From SKVR01 sp037441525 (GTDB taxonomy: Bacteria > Bacteroidota > Bacteroidia > Bacteroidales > UBA7960), in NCBI GenBank assembly GCA_037441525.1, contig JBBISA010000002.1, positions 140,505-204,504 of the forward strand: 64,000 nt of DNA. The letters are read 5' to 3'. Below are positions 36,056-46,600 of the stretch, piece by piece. The translations under genes were made by a program, and so were the position numbers. The number at the start of each line of letters is the position of its first letter. Position 1 is the first letter of the stretch. The notes beneath the pieces are model-generated. The model ran no database searches and had not been told where the DNA came from. It worked only from the letters and a program-made list of their open reading frames with translations.

Positions 36056-36823
36056 CGGCTACCAGAATAAGTGAAAGGGAGAGCTGAAGATTGAATACAA
36101 AAAAGAATAAACAACTTTGAGACGTAAGCTGGCCAGGAATGAGCAAATCAGAGTTTCAGTAGTCTTACACAAGCAATTATTCTTATTCAACTGAGCCTAC
36201 ATTAGAAAGTGATCATTTCAAGATTATTCATCCAACGCTACGTCAGTCAACTATTTATTTACAACCAATCATTCGGGCCTGCGAACCTGTTTTAATAATT
36301 AGATTGGTTATCCGCAATCCTGCCAGTGAATTCCTGCTAATATTTACTATACTCCTTTCTGTAAATTGTGCTATCAATTGAATTTGCATTATTTCACCTG
36401 TTTATATCGTAGTGCAGATAATCTTATTATAATCTTTTCTGTTAAGGCTGCTGAGCCTAAGGTCCCGCACGTATTAGGATTTTTAAATGAAATGGGTTGT
36501 AGGCCCTTAACTTTAATAGAAATTGATTAATTGTAAAAATTTGCGCTGCGTTAGAATAGTATTAAAATGATTATGTTATTGTGTCGGCGCAATTGAGGTT
36601 GTATACGCTTTATTTCATCGTGTAAGATTACGAATACGCATAATAAATAGTTCATTCCCTTCCTTATAACCAATCCGGCCAAAATAAAGGTGGGGCCTTT
36701 GGGCTTTATTTCAGATAGCCCAATGATTTCAGCAGAGGCCGGACAAAGACTGCGAACTAAACCATTATACTACTTATCCTGAAAAAAGCCGGGTGTAAAA
36801 CCAGTTTTCAGGGGTGTAAACTA
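36056..36823. other. 768-base gene-free region
   Basis: No reading frame with protein-like content and no recognisable RNA was seen on either strand. It lies between the end of the DoxX fusion gene (+) and the end of the carbamoyltransferase gene (-), so it holds no operon promoter. Short pairing segments occur around 36690-36735 (GGGGCCTTTGGGC / GCCC), but there is no clear terminator. Confidence 0.5.
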
Positions 36824-38686
36824 TTAATCCAAACTGTCAAGAAAATCGAATTTTTGCAGGGCCTTTACATCTTTCTGATCTTCTTTTAGAACCATGTAAT
36901 TGCCCAGCACCAATACATCCATATCGGTGCGCATAAAGCAAACAAATGCATTTTCAGGATTGCATACAATGGGCTCGCCGCGAACATTAAAACTGGTATT
37001 GATAATAACCGGATAACCGGTGATCTCTCCGAATCTCTCAATCAGCCTGTGAAAACTCGGATTAGTCTCCATATGCACAGTTTGTATCCGGGCCGAATAA
37101 TCGATATGGGTTATGGCAGGCACATCAGAGCGTTCAAAATACAGTTTCTCCAGCACCGGAAGCTTGCTGTAACCTTGCGGTACCGCTATTTGTCTCGATT
37201 TTTCAACAGGGCACACAATAAGCATGTAGGGCGAATGAGATGGTGTGTCGAAAAAGTCGTGGGTTTTTTCTGAAAGTACTGCCGGGGCAAAGGGTCGGAA
37301 ACTCTCGCGAAATTTTATCTGCAGATTCAGTCGTTTTTGCATCTCCTTGTTGCGGGCATCGCCCAGGATACTGCGGTTACCCAGGGCACGCGGACCAAAC
37401 TCCATCCGTCCCTGAAACCATCCCACGATCTTCCCGTTATTTAGATAATTGGCGGTTTGGGTGGCAATTTCTTCAAAATCAACGATCTTTCTCCAGGTGG
37501 CTTTGTATTTGCTCAATGTTCTGAGAATCTCATGATCGCCAAATTCTGGCCCGAGAAATGCTCCGTTCATGCCATCTGAACCATTATCAACCTGAGTTCT
37601 CTCACGTTTGAGGTAAATATATGAAGTGGCCAGTGCTGCTCCCATAGCTCCTCCGGCATCGCCGGCGGCTGGTTGTATCCAGATACGATCGAATATGCCG
37701 CTGCGTTCAATTTTTCCGTTGGCAACACTGTTGAGAGCCACACCGCCTGCAAGCACCAGATTGGCCGAACCGGTGAGCTCCTTTGCGCTAAGGGCGAGTT
37801 TCAACATAATATCTTCAGTTACCTGCTGGATGGCAAGGGCCATATTGCAATACGATTGCCCGATATCGGTTTCGGGTTTGCGGGGCGGAATACCGAATAA
37901 TTTCTCCCACCGCTTGTTATTGGTCATTTTAAGGCCGGTGGCATAATCGAAGTATTTCATATTGAGCACAAACGAGCCATCTTCCCTTATGTCAATAAGT
38001 TCATCAAGGGTCTTCTTTTTAAACATTTCAGTCTCTTGGGTGCCATTCTGCCCATAGGGTGCCAGTCCCATCAGTTTGTATTCGCCACTGTTAACCCTGA
38101 AACCGCAGTAATAGGTAAATGCCGAATAGAGCAACCCCAGAGAATGAGGGAAGTGTATCTCCTTCAAAATGGCTATGTTGTTCCCTTTCCCGTGGCCGAT
38201 GGTAGTGGTGGTCCATTCGCCTACGCCGTCAACCGTTAAAATGGCAGCATCTTCGAAGGGAGATGGGAAAAACGCACTGGCAGCATGCGACAGGTGGTGC
38301 TCAGGGAAAAGGATGGGAAGTTTATGCAAACCATATTTCTTCAGTTCGTTGCGAATGTTGCTGCGAATGAGTAGTTTTTCGCGCAGCCAAACCGGGATGG
38401 CCTGGAAAAAACTGGTTATACCCTTTGGCGCAAAGGCATGATAGGTTTCGAGCAACCTTTCGAATTTCAGCAGGGGTTTATCGTAAAATGCAATGTGGGT
38501 TATCTGCGAAGGGTCTTCATCCAGTGCCGACAAAACATATTCCAGTGCATTGGCCGGAAAGTTGCTGTCGTGCTTTTTACGGGTAAAGCGCTCCTCCTGA
38601 GCCGCGGCAATTATCTTACCATCTTTGATAACACATGCTGCACTATCGTGGTAAAACGCTGATATTCCTATGATTATTTCTGACAT
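36824..38686 (-). CDS. NodU/CmcH-family carbamoyltransferase
   Basis: 620 residues. The N-terminus reads IGISAFYHDSAACVIKDG, and the iron-binding-like HHLSHAASAF and DGVGEWTTT blocks follow. The C-terminal half has GWFQGRMEFGPRALGNRSILGDARN and PFAPAVL. These are the signatures of the NodU/TobZ carbamoyltransferase family, which transfers carbamoyl from carbamoyl phosphate to sugars or secondary metabolites. It is the last gene of a minus-strand unit with DUF5989 and SxtJ-like membrane genes upstream. The trio is common in Bacteroidota and its product is not known. Confidence 0.93.
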   Translation of the reverse strand: MSEIIIGISAFYHDSAACVIKDGKIIAAAQEERFTRKKHDSNFPANALEYVLSALDEDPSQITHIAFYDKPLLKFERLLETYHAFAPKGITSFFQAIPVWLREKLLIRSNIRNELKKYGLHKLPILFPEHHLSHAASAFFPSPFEDAAILTVDGVGEWTTTTIGHGKGNNIAILKEIHFPHSLGLLYSAFTYYCGFRVNSGEYKLMGLAPYGQNGTQETEMFKKKTLDELIDIREDGSFVLNMKYFDYATGLKMTNNKRWEKLFGIPPRKPETDIGQSYCNMALAIQQVTEDIMLKLALSAKELTGSANLVLAGGVALNSVANGKIERSGIFDRIWIQPAAGDAGGAMGAALATSYIYLKRERTQVDNGSDGMNGAFLGPEFGDHEILRTLSKYKATWRKIVDFEEIATQTANYLNNGKIVGWFQGRMEFGPRALGNRSILGDARNKEMQKRLNLQIKFRESFRPFAPAVLSEKTHDFFDTPSHSPYMLIVCPVEKSRQIAVPQGYSKLPVLEKLYFERSDVPAITHIDYSARIQTVHMETNPSFHRLIERFGEITGYPVIINTSFNVRGEPIVCNPENAFVCFMRTDMDVLVLGNYMVLKEDQKDVKALQKFDFLDSLD

Positions 38687-38696
38687 TTTTTAGGGA

Positions 38697-38760
38697 TAAC
38701 GGATTGGGGACTGGGGATTGGGAATATAGAACCGGGAGCAGGAGATTAGGTAGAAGGCGA
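38697..38760. repeat. G-rich repeat between carbamoyltransferase and DUF5989 genes
   Basis: GGATTGGGGACTGGGGATTGGG is followed by GAACCGGGAGCAGGAGATTAGG, with G runs spaced so that a quadruplex is conceivable. No frame is present. Complementary C-rich words occur at 38838-38858. Confidence 0.45.
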
Positions 38761-38859
38761 TGAAAGAATGCATCAGTAAATAACATGCACTTTCCAACAC
38801 AATGCACTTCACCCAATGCAATAATATATCTCAGATGCCTAATCCCCAACCCCTGAACT

Positions 38860-39009
38860 CTAAAACAAGGTATAAATAAACGGGGCAATAGCACTACCTG
38901 TTGATAAAACAATAAGAAAGCTGAAAAACAGCAAAATTACAATTAGCGGAATAAGCCAGTACTTTTTTCGTGTTTTCAGAAATCCAAGAAGGTCTTTGAT
39001 GAGTTCCAT
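38860..39009 (-). CDS. DUF5989-family small membrane protein
   Basis: A 49-residue frame from ATG 39009 to TAG 38860. MELIKDLLGFLKTRKKYWL is a basic amphipathic start, then IPLIVILLFFSFLIVLS is one membrane helix, ending TGSAIAPFIYTLF. This short type (DUF5989) sits between SxtJ-like and carbamoyltransferase genes in many Bacteroidota. It begins 12 bases after the SxtJ-like stop, so it belongs to the same operon. It is easily missed because of its size. The function is unknown. Confidence 0.85.
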   Translation of the reverse strand: MELIKDLLGFLKTRKKYWLIPLIVILLFFSFLIVLSTGSAIAPFIYTLF

Positions 39010-39021
39010 GGTATGTTGTTA

Positions 39022-39411
39022 TTAAAATGGTTTTTCAAAATCGGCTTTAGTGTATTGATGATTTCGTGTTTTAAAAAGGGAAGAATTACCGGTTTTGAAA
39101 GCATTGATCTGCATACTGCTTCGGATATGTTTACGCTTTATTAATCCCACCGGGATAACAAGGAACACAAATACAACACTCATGATAATTCTGCTTACCA
39201 CATATCCCATACCTTCGCCTAAGGCAAACCATAAGTATCCAAAGTATTTGAAAGGCAATGGCCAAACCATAAGCAGAATAACCAGACCCAGCGCAATCTC
39301 GGCAAAAACCTGCTCCTTGTAATAAAGGTTTAGCCCAAGCATAATAAGGATCAAAGCAAGGCCCGAGCCGTATATCTGGTTTGTATTAAGTTGCCGTTTT
39401 AAATGCTTCAT
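39022..39411 (-). CDS. SxtJ-like membrane protein
   Basis: 129 residues with three hydrophobic helices (GLALILIMLGLNLYY, IALGLVILLMVWPLPFKYFGYLWFALGEGMGYV, RIIMSVVFVFLVIPVGLIKR). SxtJ is the name used for the small membrane protein found beside carbamoyltransferases, first named in the saxitoxin cluster. It is the first gene of the unit SxtJ-DUF5989-carbamoyltransferase. It may anchor or feed the enzyme at the membrane. That is inference. Confidence 0.8.
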   Translation of the reverse strand: MKHLKRQLNTNQIYGSGLALILIMLGLNLYYKEQVFAEIALGLVILLMVWPLPFKYFGYLWFALGEGMGYVVSRIIMSVVFVFLVIPVGLIKRKHIRSSMQINAFKTGNSSLFKTRNHQYTKADFEKPF

Positions 39412-39777
39412 GGGGTTGGTTTTAGTTTTTGATTAAGGCTGGTAAAATTATGAATATTTATTACATGATGAATTCTGCATGATGTTGTTGATGCTTGGAT
39501 TTTTCTGGAAAGAAATGTTGGATTTATGGTTTATACCTTCATAGATTTGCCTGAATTTTGAAGTCCTTTTCCTGAATGTTAGGTTTTTGTGAAGTCGAAC
39601 TCATTATTATATAATTTTGACCGTTCAGATCACTTGCCAATAATTTCATTATTTATGCAAACATTTCATGTTATTGGTGAAATTTGTATTTCAACTATAT
39701 AGTTTTTCATTCTATTTCCACCTATTTTTTTAAAGTTATGTAAGTAAAGGTTGGTAATTATTTTAATATTCAAACAG

Positions 39778-40026
39778 ATGAAAACAGAAAATGAAATAAA
39801 AATGGTAATCGCAGGAACTTTGGGCGAAGCCGAATTTGTTAAAGGTTTATCCAAAGATTCAGAAATTGATTCCTTCTTAAAGGATGAGTTTATGGGATAT
39901 CTTGCTCCCTGGCAGGCATCACCAGGTGGAGTGGGCTCTGTTAAGGTTATTGTGTCTGAATTGGATTATATGCAAGCTAAACAGATTGTGGATGCATATA
40001 AACAAAACCGTTCATCAAACCCATAA
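39778..40026 (+). CDS. DUF2007-like putative signal-transducing protein
   Basis: 82 residues from ATG 39778. The frame is open upstream to 39751, but that start is a TTG and the region is AT-rich. MVIAGTLGEAEFVKGLSKDSEIDSFLKDE and VGSVKVIVSELDYMQAKQIVDAY give the beta-alpha-beta-beta-alpha-beta pattern of DUF2007, small domains with a PII-like fold often annotated as signal-transducing. The ligand is unknown. No operon partner is apparent. Confidence 0.65.
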   Translation: MKTENEIKMVIAGTLGEAEFVKGLSKDSEIDSFLKDEFMGYLAPWQASPGGVGSVKVIVSELDYMQAKQIVDAYKQNRSSNP

Positions 40027-40106
40027 TACTGCATTGAATTGAAAATGAGTTTAGGAACAGATAATTTAATCTGTGAAACAAAAGGGTTAAAATTAAAACA
40101 TTTACT

Positions 40107-41030
40107 ATGCGAATAATACTAAGTTCCGTCTTTTTTTTACTTTTTATCGGCCTGGCTCAATCCCAAAACTTTACTATACCGCTTTGGCCCGAAAAGCAGA
40201 TACCCAATTTTAAAGATACCGGAGAAACTGAAATCCGCGATTCCACCGAAATTGTGAGAATTAGGAACGTACAAACCCCCGATATAGCTGTTTTTTTGCC
40301 TGCAAAACGCAATTCGAATGGCCAGGCAGTTGTAATTTGTCCGGGTGGAGGATACTGGATTCTTGCCTACGACTGGGAAGGGATTGATATAGCACGTTGG
40401 CTCAATTCGAAGGGGGTTACAGCCATCGTACTGAAATACAGACTACCATCATCCAACAACAACATTGAGCCACACAAGACACCATTGCTTGATGCTCAGC
40501 GGGCAATAAGGATTGTAAGACATCATGCCGCCCAATGGAATATCGACCCCACCCAGGTAGGCATCATGGGGTTTTCGGCAGGGGGCCACCTTGCATCAAC
40601 CTTATCAACACACTACGACCGTGGAAATCCGCAAAGCCCCGACCCTGTGGAACGTCATAGTTGCCGACCTGACTTTTCCATACTCATGTATCCTGTTATC
40701 TCTTCCGATCCCGAAATATGGCACCAGGGTTCCTTCAGGGCACTGCTGGGTGAAAACTCAACAAAGGCAATGCTTGATTATTACTCCAATGAGAAGCAGG
40801 TAACATCTGATACTCCACCTGCTATTCTTATCCACTCTGCCGATGATAAGGCGGTACCGGTTCAGAACAGTATCCGCTACTATGAAGCACTTTTAAGGAA
40901 TAATGTGCCTGCCGAAATGCACCTTTTCCCCAAAGGTGGCCATGGTTATGGGCTGGCCCTCGACAAGGGATACCTGGCATCGTGGACCGACATGGTGGCA
41001 AACTGGCTGGAAGCATTGCGATTGTTGTAA
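40107..41030 (+). CDS. Exported alpha/beta-hydrolase, acetylxylan esterase-like
   Basis: 307 residues with a signal peptide (MRIILSSVFFLLFIGLAQS). The nucleophile elbow GFSAGGH has Ser157. The acid Asp is in SADDKAVPVQ and the His in PKGGHGYGL, so the triad is complete. The oxyanion segment VICPGGGYWILAYDWEG is typical of the BD-FAE/Axe-type esterases of Bacteroidota. It should deacetylate xylan or pectin side chains. It precedes a TIM-barrel sugar isomerase-like gene by about 110 bases, so the two may be linked. Confidence 0.85.
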   Translation: MRIILSSVFFLLFIGLAQSQNFTIPLWPEKQIPNFKDTGETEIRDSTEIVRIRNVQTPDIAVFLPAKRNSNGQAVVICPGGGYWILAYDWEGIDIARWLNSKGVTAIVLKYRLPSSNNNIEPHKTPLLDAQRAIRIVRHHAAQWNIDPTQVGIMGFSAGGHLASTLSTHYDRGNPQSPDPVERHSCRPDFSILMYPVISSDPEIWHQGSFRALLGENSTKAMLDYYSNEKQVTSDTPPAILIHSADDKAVPVQNSIRYYEALLRNNVPAEMHLFPKGGHGYGLALDKGYLASWTDMVANWLEALRLL

Positions 41031-41143
41031 TTTATATTTCAATTTTGTCTGATTGCCCGCACGACCAATAATTAAATTCTTACATTTGACTCTGATGATT
41101 TCAATGGCTGTTTTATATTACAAACCCAAAAAGAAATTTTAAT

Positions 41144-42142
41144 ATGGCAAGACCAGTAACGCTATTTACAGGCCAATGGGCCGACCTTGGTTTCGAAAAC
41201 ATTTGCAAAAAGGCAAAGGAAATGGGATTTGATGGTGTTGAACTGTGCACCTGGGGCGATCACATGGAAATAGACAAGGCAAACCAGCAATATTGTGACA
41301 ACAGAAAGAAAATTCTGGACCAATATGGCCTGAAGTTGTTCGCCATTTCAACCCATCTGGTGGGGCAGTGTGTTTGCGATCCTATCGATCAGCGCCATAA
41401 GTCTATTCTTCCCGCTTACATCTGGGGCGATGGCAATCCGGAGGGTGTGCGCCAAAGGGCCGCTGCCGAGATTATCGAAACAGGCAGAGTGGCCCAACGC
41501 CTTGGGCTCAATGTGGTGGTAGGTTTTACAGGAAGTCCTGTCTGGCACATGTTGTATGCTTTCCCACCCACACCGCAGACTTTGATTGAAGAGGGCTTTA
41601 CCGATTTTGCCCGCCGGTGGAAACCCATACTCGACCAATACCAGAAAATGGGGATGAAGTTTGCACTGGAAGTACACCCCACTGAAATTGCCTTCGATAT
41701 TGTTACAGCCCGCAGGGCATTGAAGGCGCTCGACTATCACCCTGCCTTTGGCTTTAATTACGACCCAAGTCATCTTGGTTATCAAGGGGTGGACTACGTT
41801 AAATTTATCTATGAATTTGCCGACCGTATTTTTCATGTGCACATGAAAGATGCCCACTGGAAGGATGTCCCTGGTGAGATTGGCGTCTTTGGGGGTCATA
41901 CCGATTTTGGCAACAACAACCGCCATTGGAATTTCCGCAGTATTGGCCGAGGTCGAACCGATTTTGAAAGTATCATAAGGGCGCTGAATGATATTGGTTA
42001 CCAGGGGCCACTCTCCATCGAGTGGGAAGATAGTGGAATGGACCGCGAAGCTGGAGGCCGCGAATCGTGTGCATACGTTAAACGGATTGATTTTGTCCCC
42101 TCAGGTGTTGCTTTCGATGATGCTATGCAGAAAAAGGATTAG
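41144..42142 (+). CDS. Xylose isomerase-like TIM-barrel sugar phosphate isomerase/epimerase
   Basis: 332 residues. The AP-endonuclease-2/xylose isomerase-like barrel shows metal-ligand blocks ALEVHPTEIAFD, FNYDPSHLGYQG, FHVHMKDAHWK and LSIEWEDSGMD. The first strand segment is GFDGVELCTWGDH. There is no signal peptide, so it is cytoplasmic. Such enzymes isomerise or epimerise sugars or sugar phosphates. The exact reaction is unknown. Its neighbours (esterase, VOC protein) point to carbohydrate or secondary metabolism. Confidence 0.88.
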   Translation: MARPVTLFTGQWADLGFENICKKAKEMGFDGVELCTWGDHMEIDKANQQYCDNRKKILDQYGLKLFAISTHLVGQCVCDPIDQRHKSILPAYIWGDGNPEGVRQRAAAEIIETGRVAQRLGLNVVVGFTGSPVWHMLYAFPPTPQTLIEEGFTDFARRWKPILDQYQKMGMKFALEVHPTEIAFDIVTARRALKALDYHPAFGFNYDPSHLGYQGVDYVKFIYEFADRIFHVHMKDAHWKDVPGEIGVFGGHTDFGNNNRHWNFRSIGRGRTDFESIIRALNDIGYQGPLSIEWEDSGMDREAGGRESCAYVKRIDFVPSGVAFDDAMQKKD

Positions 42143-42350
42143 ATTAAGTGCTTATCAATAATTTGCTTTAAAGCTTGGATAAGTTCTGTTTTTCAAGAAT
42201 TATACCTGCAAATACTCTTGGTTGAGAAGTACTTTATGCCAGGCAACAACATGAAGCAAGTTTAAAATTTCACTTCAATCTGAGTCCATGAGTTACCTCT
42301 GGATGAAAAAGAAAAATCCATTTGATATTTAATCTGACTGGCTTTGCCGG

Positions 42351-42376
42351 AGATTTTTCTCAGTGAGAAAAACCTT
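42351..42376. repeat. Inverted repeat between convergent isomerase and VOC genes
   Basis: AGATTTTTCTCA pairs with TGAGAAAAACCT (one mismatch) around a 2-base centre. It lies just past the stop of the convergent VOC gene (42388) and could act as a weak bidirectional terminator. Confidence 0.4.
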
Positions 42377-42387
42377 ACAAAGAATCA

Positions 42388-42882
42388 TTATTGGTTGATT
42401 TCATGCATTAAACCTTCCCAATCCAGAGGGCGGGTAAACATATCTATGCTGCCATCGGCCTTCTGGGGCCATTGGTTGTGCGGCTTATCCCAGTAAAGTT
42501 CAATACCGTTTTTATCAGGGTCTTCGAGGTAAATAGCTTCAGACACTCCATGATCAGACCCACCGCCTATGGGGTACCCTTTTTCGTTAAGGCGCTTTAC
42601 AATGCGGGCAAGATTGGCCCGGGTAGGGTAGAGGATAGCCACATGGAAAAGACCCGTTGCATTTCGGGCTGGTTGTGGGCCGTTTTTACTATACCAGGTA
42701 TTAAGGCCAATATGATGGTGGTAGCCACCGGCCGAAATAAAGGCTGCATCGGCGCCATAGGTGGTTATAAGGTCGAAACCCAGCACACCACAATAAAAAT
42801 CAAGAGAACGTTTTAGATCAGCCACTTTAAGATGCACATGGCCAATACGTGTTTGGTCGGGAATTTTATAATTGGTTTCCAT
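42388..42882 (-). CDS. VOC (glyoxalase/dioxygenase-fold) protein
   Basis: 164 residues. It has metal ligands His in RIGHVHLKV near the start, His in GGYHHHIGLN, and Glu in DKNGIELYWDKP, the usual VOC set. The segments LKRSLDFYCGVLGFDL and EAIYLEDPDKNGIELYWD fit the catechol dioxygenase/glyoxalase family. The reaction is unknown. It is monocistronic and convergent with the isomerase gene. Confidence 0.88.
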   Translation of the reverse strand: METNYKIPDQTRIGHVHLKVADLKRSLDFYCGVLGFDLITTYGADAAFISAGGYHHHIGLNTWYSKNGPQPARNATGLFHVAILYPTRANLARIVKRLNEKGYPIGGGSDHGVSEAIYLEDPDKNGIELYWDKPHNQWPQKADGSIDMFTRPLDWEGLMHEINQ

Positions 42883-43095
42883 AATAACTTGTTTATGTTT
42901 CTTTCATTAACACCGGCAATCCTGTTTTGTTTCTGAATTTTTTTGCATATATTATAACGGTTTTTATATATGTCGGTATTTTATGTAATTTCATGCATAG
43001 AAGTACTAAGACAAAGTGTTTTGATTGTGTAGCTTATGTATGTGCCTCATGATTTTATTTGCAAAGTATTTTCAAACCTAACAATCAACCATATT

Positions 43096-43215
43096 ATGAA
43101 TATAAGGTCTGTCGCCAAAAGGCATATAAGCATTTTAATTCTTACATTCCTGTTTATTGCCATCCCATCTTGCGATCTTCTTACCAGGGGAAAGAAAAAC
43201 CCATCTAGGAAATAA
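43096..43215 (+). CDS. Candidate 39-aa small lipoprotein
   Basis: A 40-codon frame from ATG 43096 to TAA 43215. MNIRSVAKRHISILILTFLF is a signal helix, followed by IAIPSC with a lipobox-like Cys26, then DLLTRGKKNPSRK. It would be a tiny lipoprotein with a short basic tail. It could instead be the N-terminal remnant of a longer lipoprotein, because about 420 gene-free bases follow. No family is recognised. Confidence 0.45.
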   Translation: MNIRSVAKRHISILILTFLFIAIPSCDLLTRGKKNPSRK

Positions 43216-43638
43216 AGAGCTGTTCAGGGCAACTTATAACGTGGCCATCGAAAATCGTAAGCGGTTCACGGATTAGGGGGTTAAACCAAGATTCCCATCT
43301 GGATAAAAAGAATAAAGCGCCTGTTGGCCAGTATGTCCCGTGAAATAGTATTACAGGTCAAAAATAGAAATGTAGTTTATTCTAAAAAAATGTAACCAAC
43401 CAAAGCAGTTGATTTTTACCAAAGGAAAATATCTGTTGTAAATTCAATAGGTAAAAACACCTGTTCTTTGCTATTGTTTTGGCGAATTGCCAGGTTTATC
43501 CTGCATTTATTCCTATATTTGCCAGTAAATATTGTTAATAATAACCAAACCTACAAACCCTCTGAAAAATTTGTTAATTGGAGTTTTTCTAAGCCGATCA
43601 AATCCCTAAACTGACTTTCTGATCTAAATTCCTCATTT
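43216..43638. other. Gene-free region before the CotH protein gene
   Basis: 423 bases with no convincing frame. A TATATTTG (TAnnTTTG) at 43514-43521 is the likely -7 element of the downstream gene, leaving a leader of about 110 bases. Confidence 0.5.
43514..43521 (+). promoter_or_regulatory. -7 promoter word of the CotH-domain gene
   Basis: TATATTTG fits TAnnTTTG. No clear -33 TTTG at the usual spacing was found. Confidence 0.4.
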
Positions 43639-46600
43639 ATGTTTCTTTTCCGTTCTTTTTCTATTTCCAGAATATTTACCATTTGCCTGTTATTGTTTAT
43701 TTCGTTAAATACTCTTGGGCAACAAGGCGTGGCTATCAATGAGGTGATGTCATCCAACCGAACCACTATTGCTGATGAAGACGGCGATTTCAGCGACTGG
43801 ATTGAATTGTATAATTACTCTGATGTACCTGTTGATATCAAAGGATGGGGGTTGTCAGATAATCCAACCAATCCCCTGAAATGGGTATTTCCGGCCACCA
43901 AGCTTAATCCCCGGGAATATCTCCTTGTTTGGGCATCAGGAAAAAACAAAACAGCGCCACCCCTCACTCAAAAAACTTTAATTTCAGAAAATAGTATATG
44001 GAAATACCTGGATGATGGGTCGGACCAGGGTACGGCCTGGAAAGAGTCTGGATTTGACGACAGTGTCTGGCCTCAGGGGCCTGCCATGCTGGGTTATGAT
44101 ACCAATAACAACACCCAATTCGGAACCCAATTGAGCTTTGGTACCAATGCAAGCTTCAAGCATTTAACTTACTATCTCAGAAATGATTTTGAGATAATTG
44201 ATGCTTCGAAATTCGAAGAACTGGAGCTTAAGCTATCGGTTGACGATGGTGCTATCATTTATATCAACGGCCAGGAGGTGGTACGAAGGAATATGCCCGA
44301 GGGGAATGTTTCCAATACTACTCCTGCTGCTATTTTGGTAGGAATCCTTGATGTATCGCAACACCTGATACCTGCCACCATGCTGGTTAACGGCAAAAAT
44401 ACCATAGCGGTGCAGTTGCATCAGATAAATCGCACCAGTAGCGATTTGCGATTCGATCTGGAATTAAAAAGCAGAGGCAGGTTTCTTCATACCAATTTCT
44501 CCATTAGCAATGGAAACGAAGAAATCCTTCTGTCTCATCCGCAAAATGGACTTGCTGATCGCCTGGATGCTATTGAATTGCCTGCTGATGTATCAGTGGG
44601 GAGATGGCCCAATGGTACCGGTGAATTTGGATTTTATACTGTTCCAACGCCTGGTTCACCTAATAATGATCAACGTTTTTCTGAAATTTTGGCACCCCCA
44701 GTTTTTTCGCATGCTGCAGGCTTTTATTCACAGCCATTTACCCTTGCAATAACAAGCAACAACGAAAATGCAACTATCATTTATACACTTGATGGCTCCG
44801 AACCAGACCCGGAAAACCTTACAGGAAAGACTTTTACCTTTAAGAACAGTTTCCCCGGTTCTTTGCTTACCTCGACCTTTAAGAGCTTTTTGTATTTTGA
44901 GCCATTGCGAATCATGGATAAATCCCCAAATCCCGAATACATTTCAACCTTCGCCAGCGATTACAACGGGGCAAGATATACCTCAACCACAAACCGGCTT
45001 TTCAAGGGCACTGTAATAAAAGCCAAAGCAGTAAAGAGCGGAGCACTGCCAAGCCAGTCGGTAACAAGTACTTACTTTATTCATCCACAACTTCACAACA
45101 AATATTCATTTCCCGTGCTTTCTATCACTACTCCGGCAGCCGATTTGTTCGATTACAATACCGGAATTTATACTCCAGGAGTAATTTGGGAAACTCAGGC
45201 AAACAACAGAAGAGATGGTGGTGCACCTGCCAATTATAACCAGCAGGGCGATGAATGGGAAAGAGCTGCACATCTTGAATTCTTTGATGGCGCTCCCATC
45301 AATCCGGTAATATCGCAGGGCATTGGTATCCGTACTCACGGTGGATGGAGCCGTTCATGGCCCATGAAATCATTGCGTGTTTACGCCCGCAACAGTTTTG
45401 GAAGCGATTATATGAATCATGCCATTTTTCCCGGAAAACCATATCTGCAATACAAAACAATTATATTGCGCAATTCGGGCAACGACTGGGGGCGCACCAT
45501 GTTTCTGGATGCAGCTGCACAGACAGTGGTTTCTAAGATGCGATTCGATACACAGGCTTACAGGCCCATCATTCTTTTCATCAACGGCGAATACTGGGGT
45601 ATTCACAACATCCGCGACCGCTACGATAACTATTACCTGAACCGGGTATATGGCGTTGATCCAGAAAATCTGGACTTGCTCGAGATCAATTCGAGCGAGC
45701 CCCGCGAAGGCGATTGGGTTCACTACAACCAGCTTATTTCTTACATCTCCGCCAATAATTTAGCGCTTGATAATCACTACAAGCATGTTCAAACCCTTAT
45801 GGATGTTGAGAATTTTATGGATTACCAGATTGCACAGATATACCTCGCCAACACCGACTGGCCTGGCAACAACAACAACTTCTGGCGATTGCGCACCACC
45901 CAATACAAACCCTATGCCCCCTATGGTCATGATGGGCGCTGGCGCTGGCTTATGTTCGACACCGATTTTGGTTTTAGCGGAACGAATAATGCCACCCACA
46001 ATACCCTTACCTTTGCCACAGAACCCAATGGACCCGCCTGGCCAAACCCTCCCCAGTCTACTCTAATATTGCGAAGATTACTGCTGAATACATCTTTCAA
46101 AAACGACTTCATTAATCGGTTTGCCGATATGCTCAATACCCATTTCGCACCTGGCAGAGCCAACCAAATAATCAATGAGATGCGCGATGCTCTTAACCCC
46201 GAAATGCAGGAGCACATTAACCGTTGGGGCCGCCCTGGTTCTATGACCAACTGGCTTACCGATGTTTCGCGCATGAATGCATTTGTGAACGCCAGACCAA
46301 TGCAGATGCGGCAGTTTATGCAGAATTATTTTAATATTCTGGGGCAGGTTACCCTAACGGTAGATGTATCAAATCCTTCGCACGGATATGTTCGTGTTAA
46401 CACCATTGAGCTTAATGGCTCTACACCAGGGGTTGCCGGACAGCCATTCCCCTGGAATGGGGTTTATTTTTATGGTACCCCAATCAGATTCGAAGCAGTT
46501 TCAAAACCAGGATTTATTTTCTCACACTGGGATGGGCTTATAAATCGTTTCACACCCATTGCAAACCAATCATTTTCCACTTCATCAGCAGCTATTAGGG

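Noticed and set aside
36056..36823. tRNA or structured RNA gene in the gap
   Set aside because: No acceptor-like inverted arms with the TTCGA loop motif were found on either strand.
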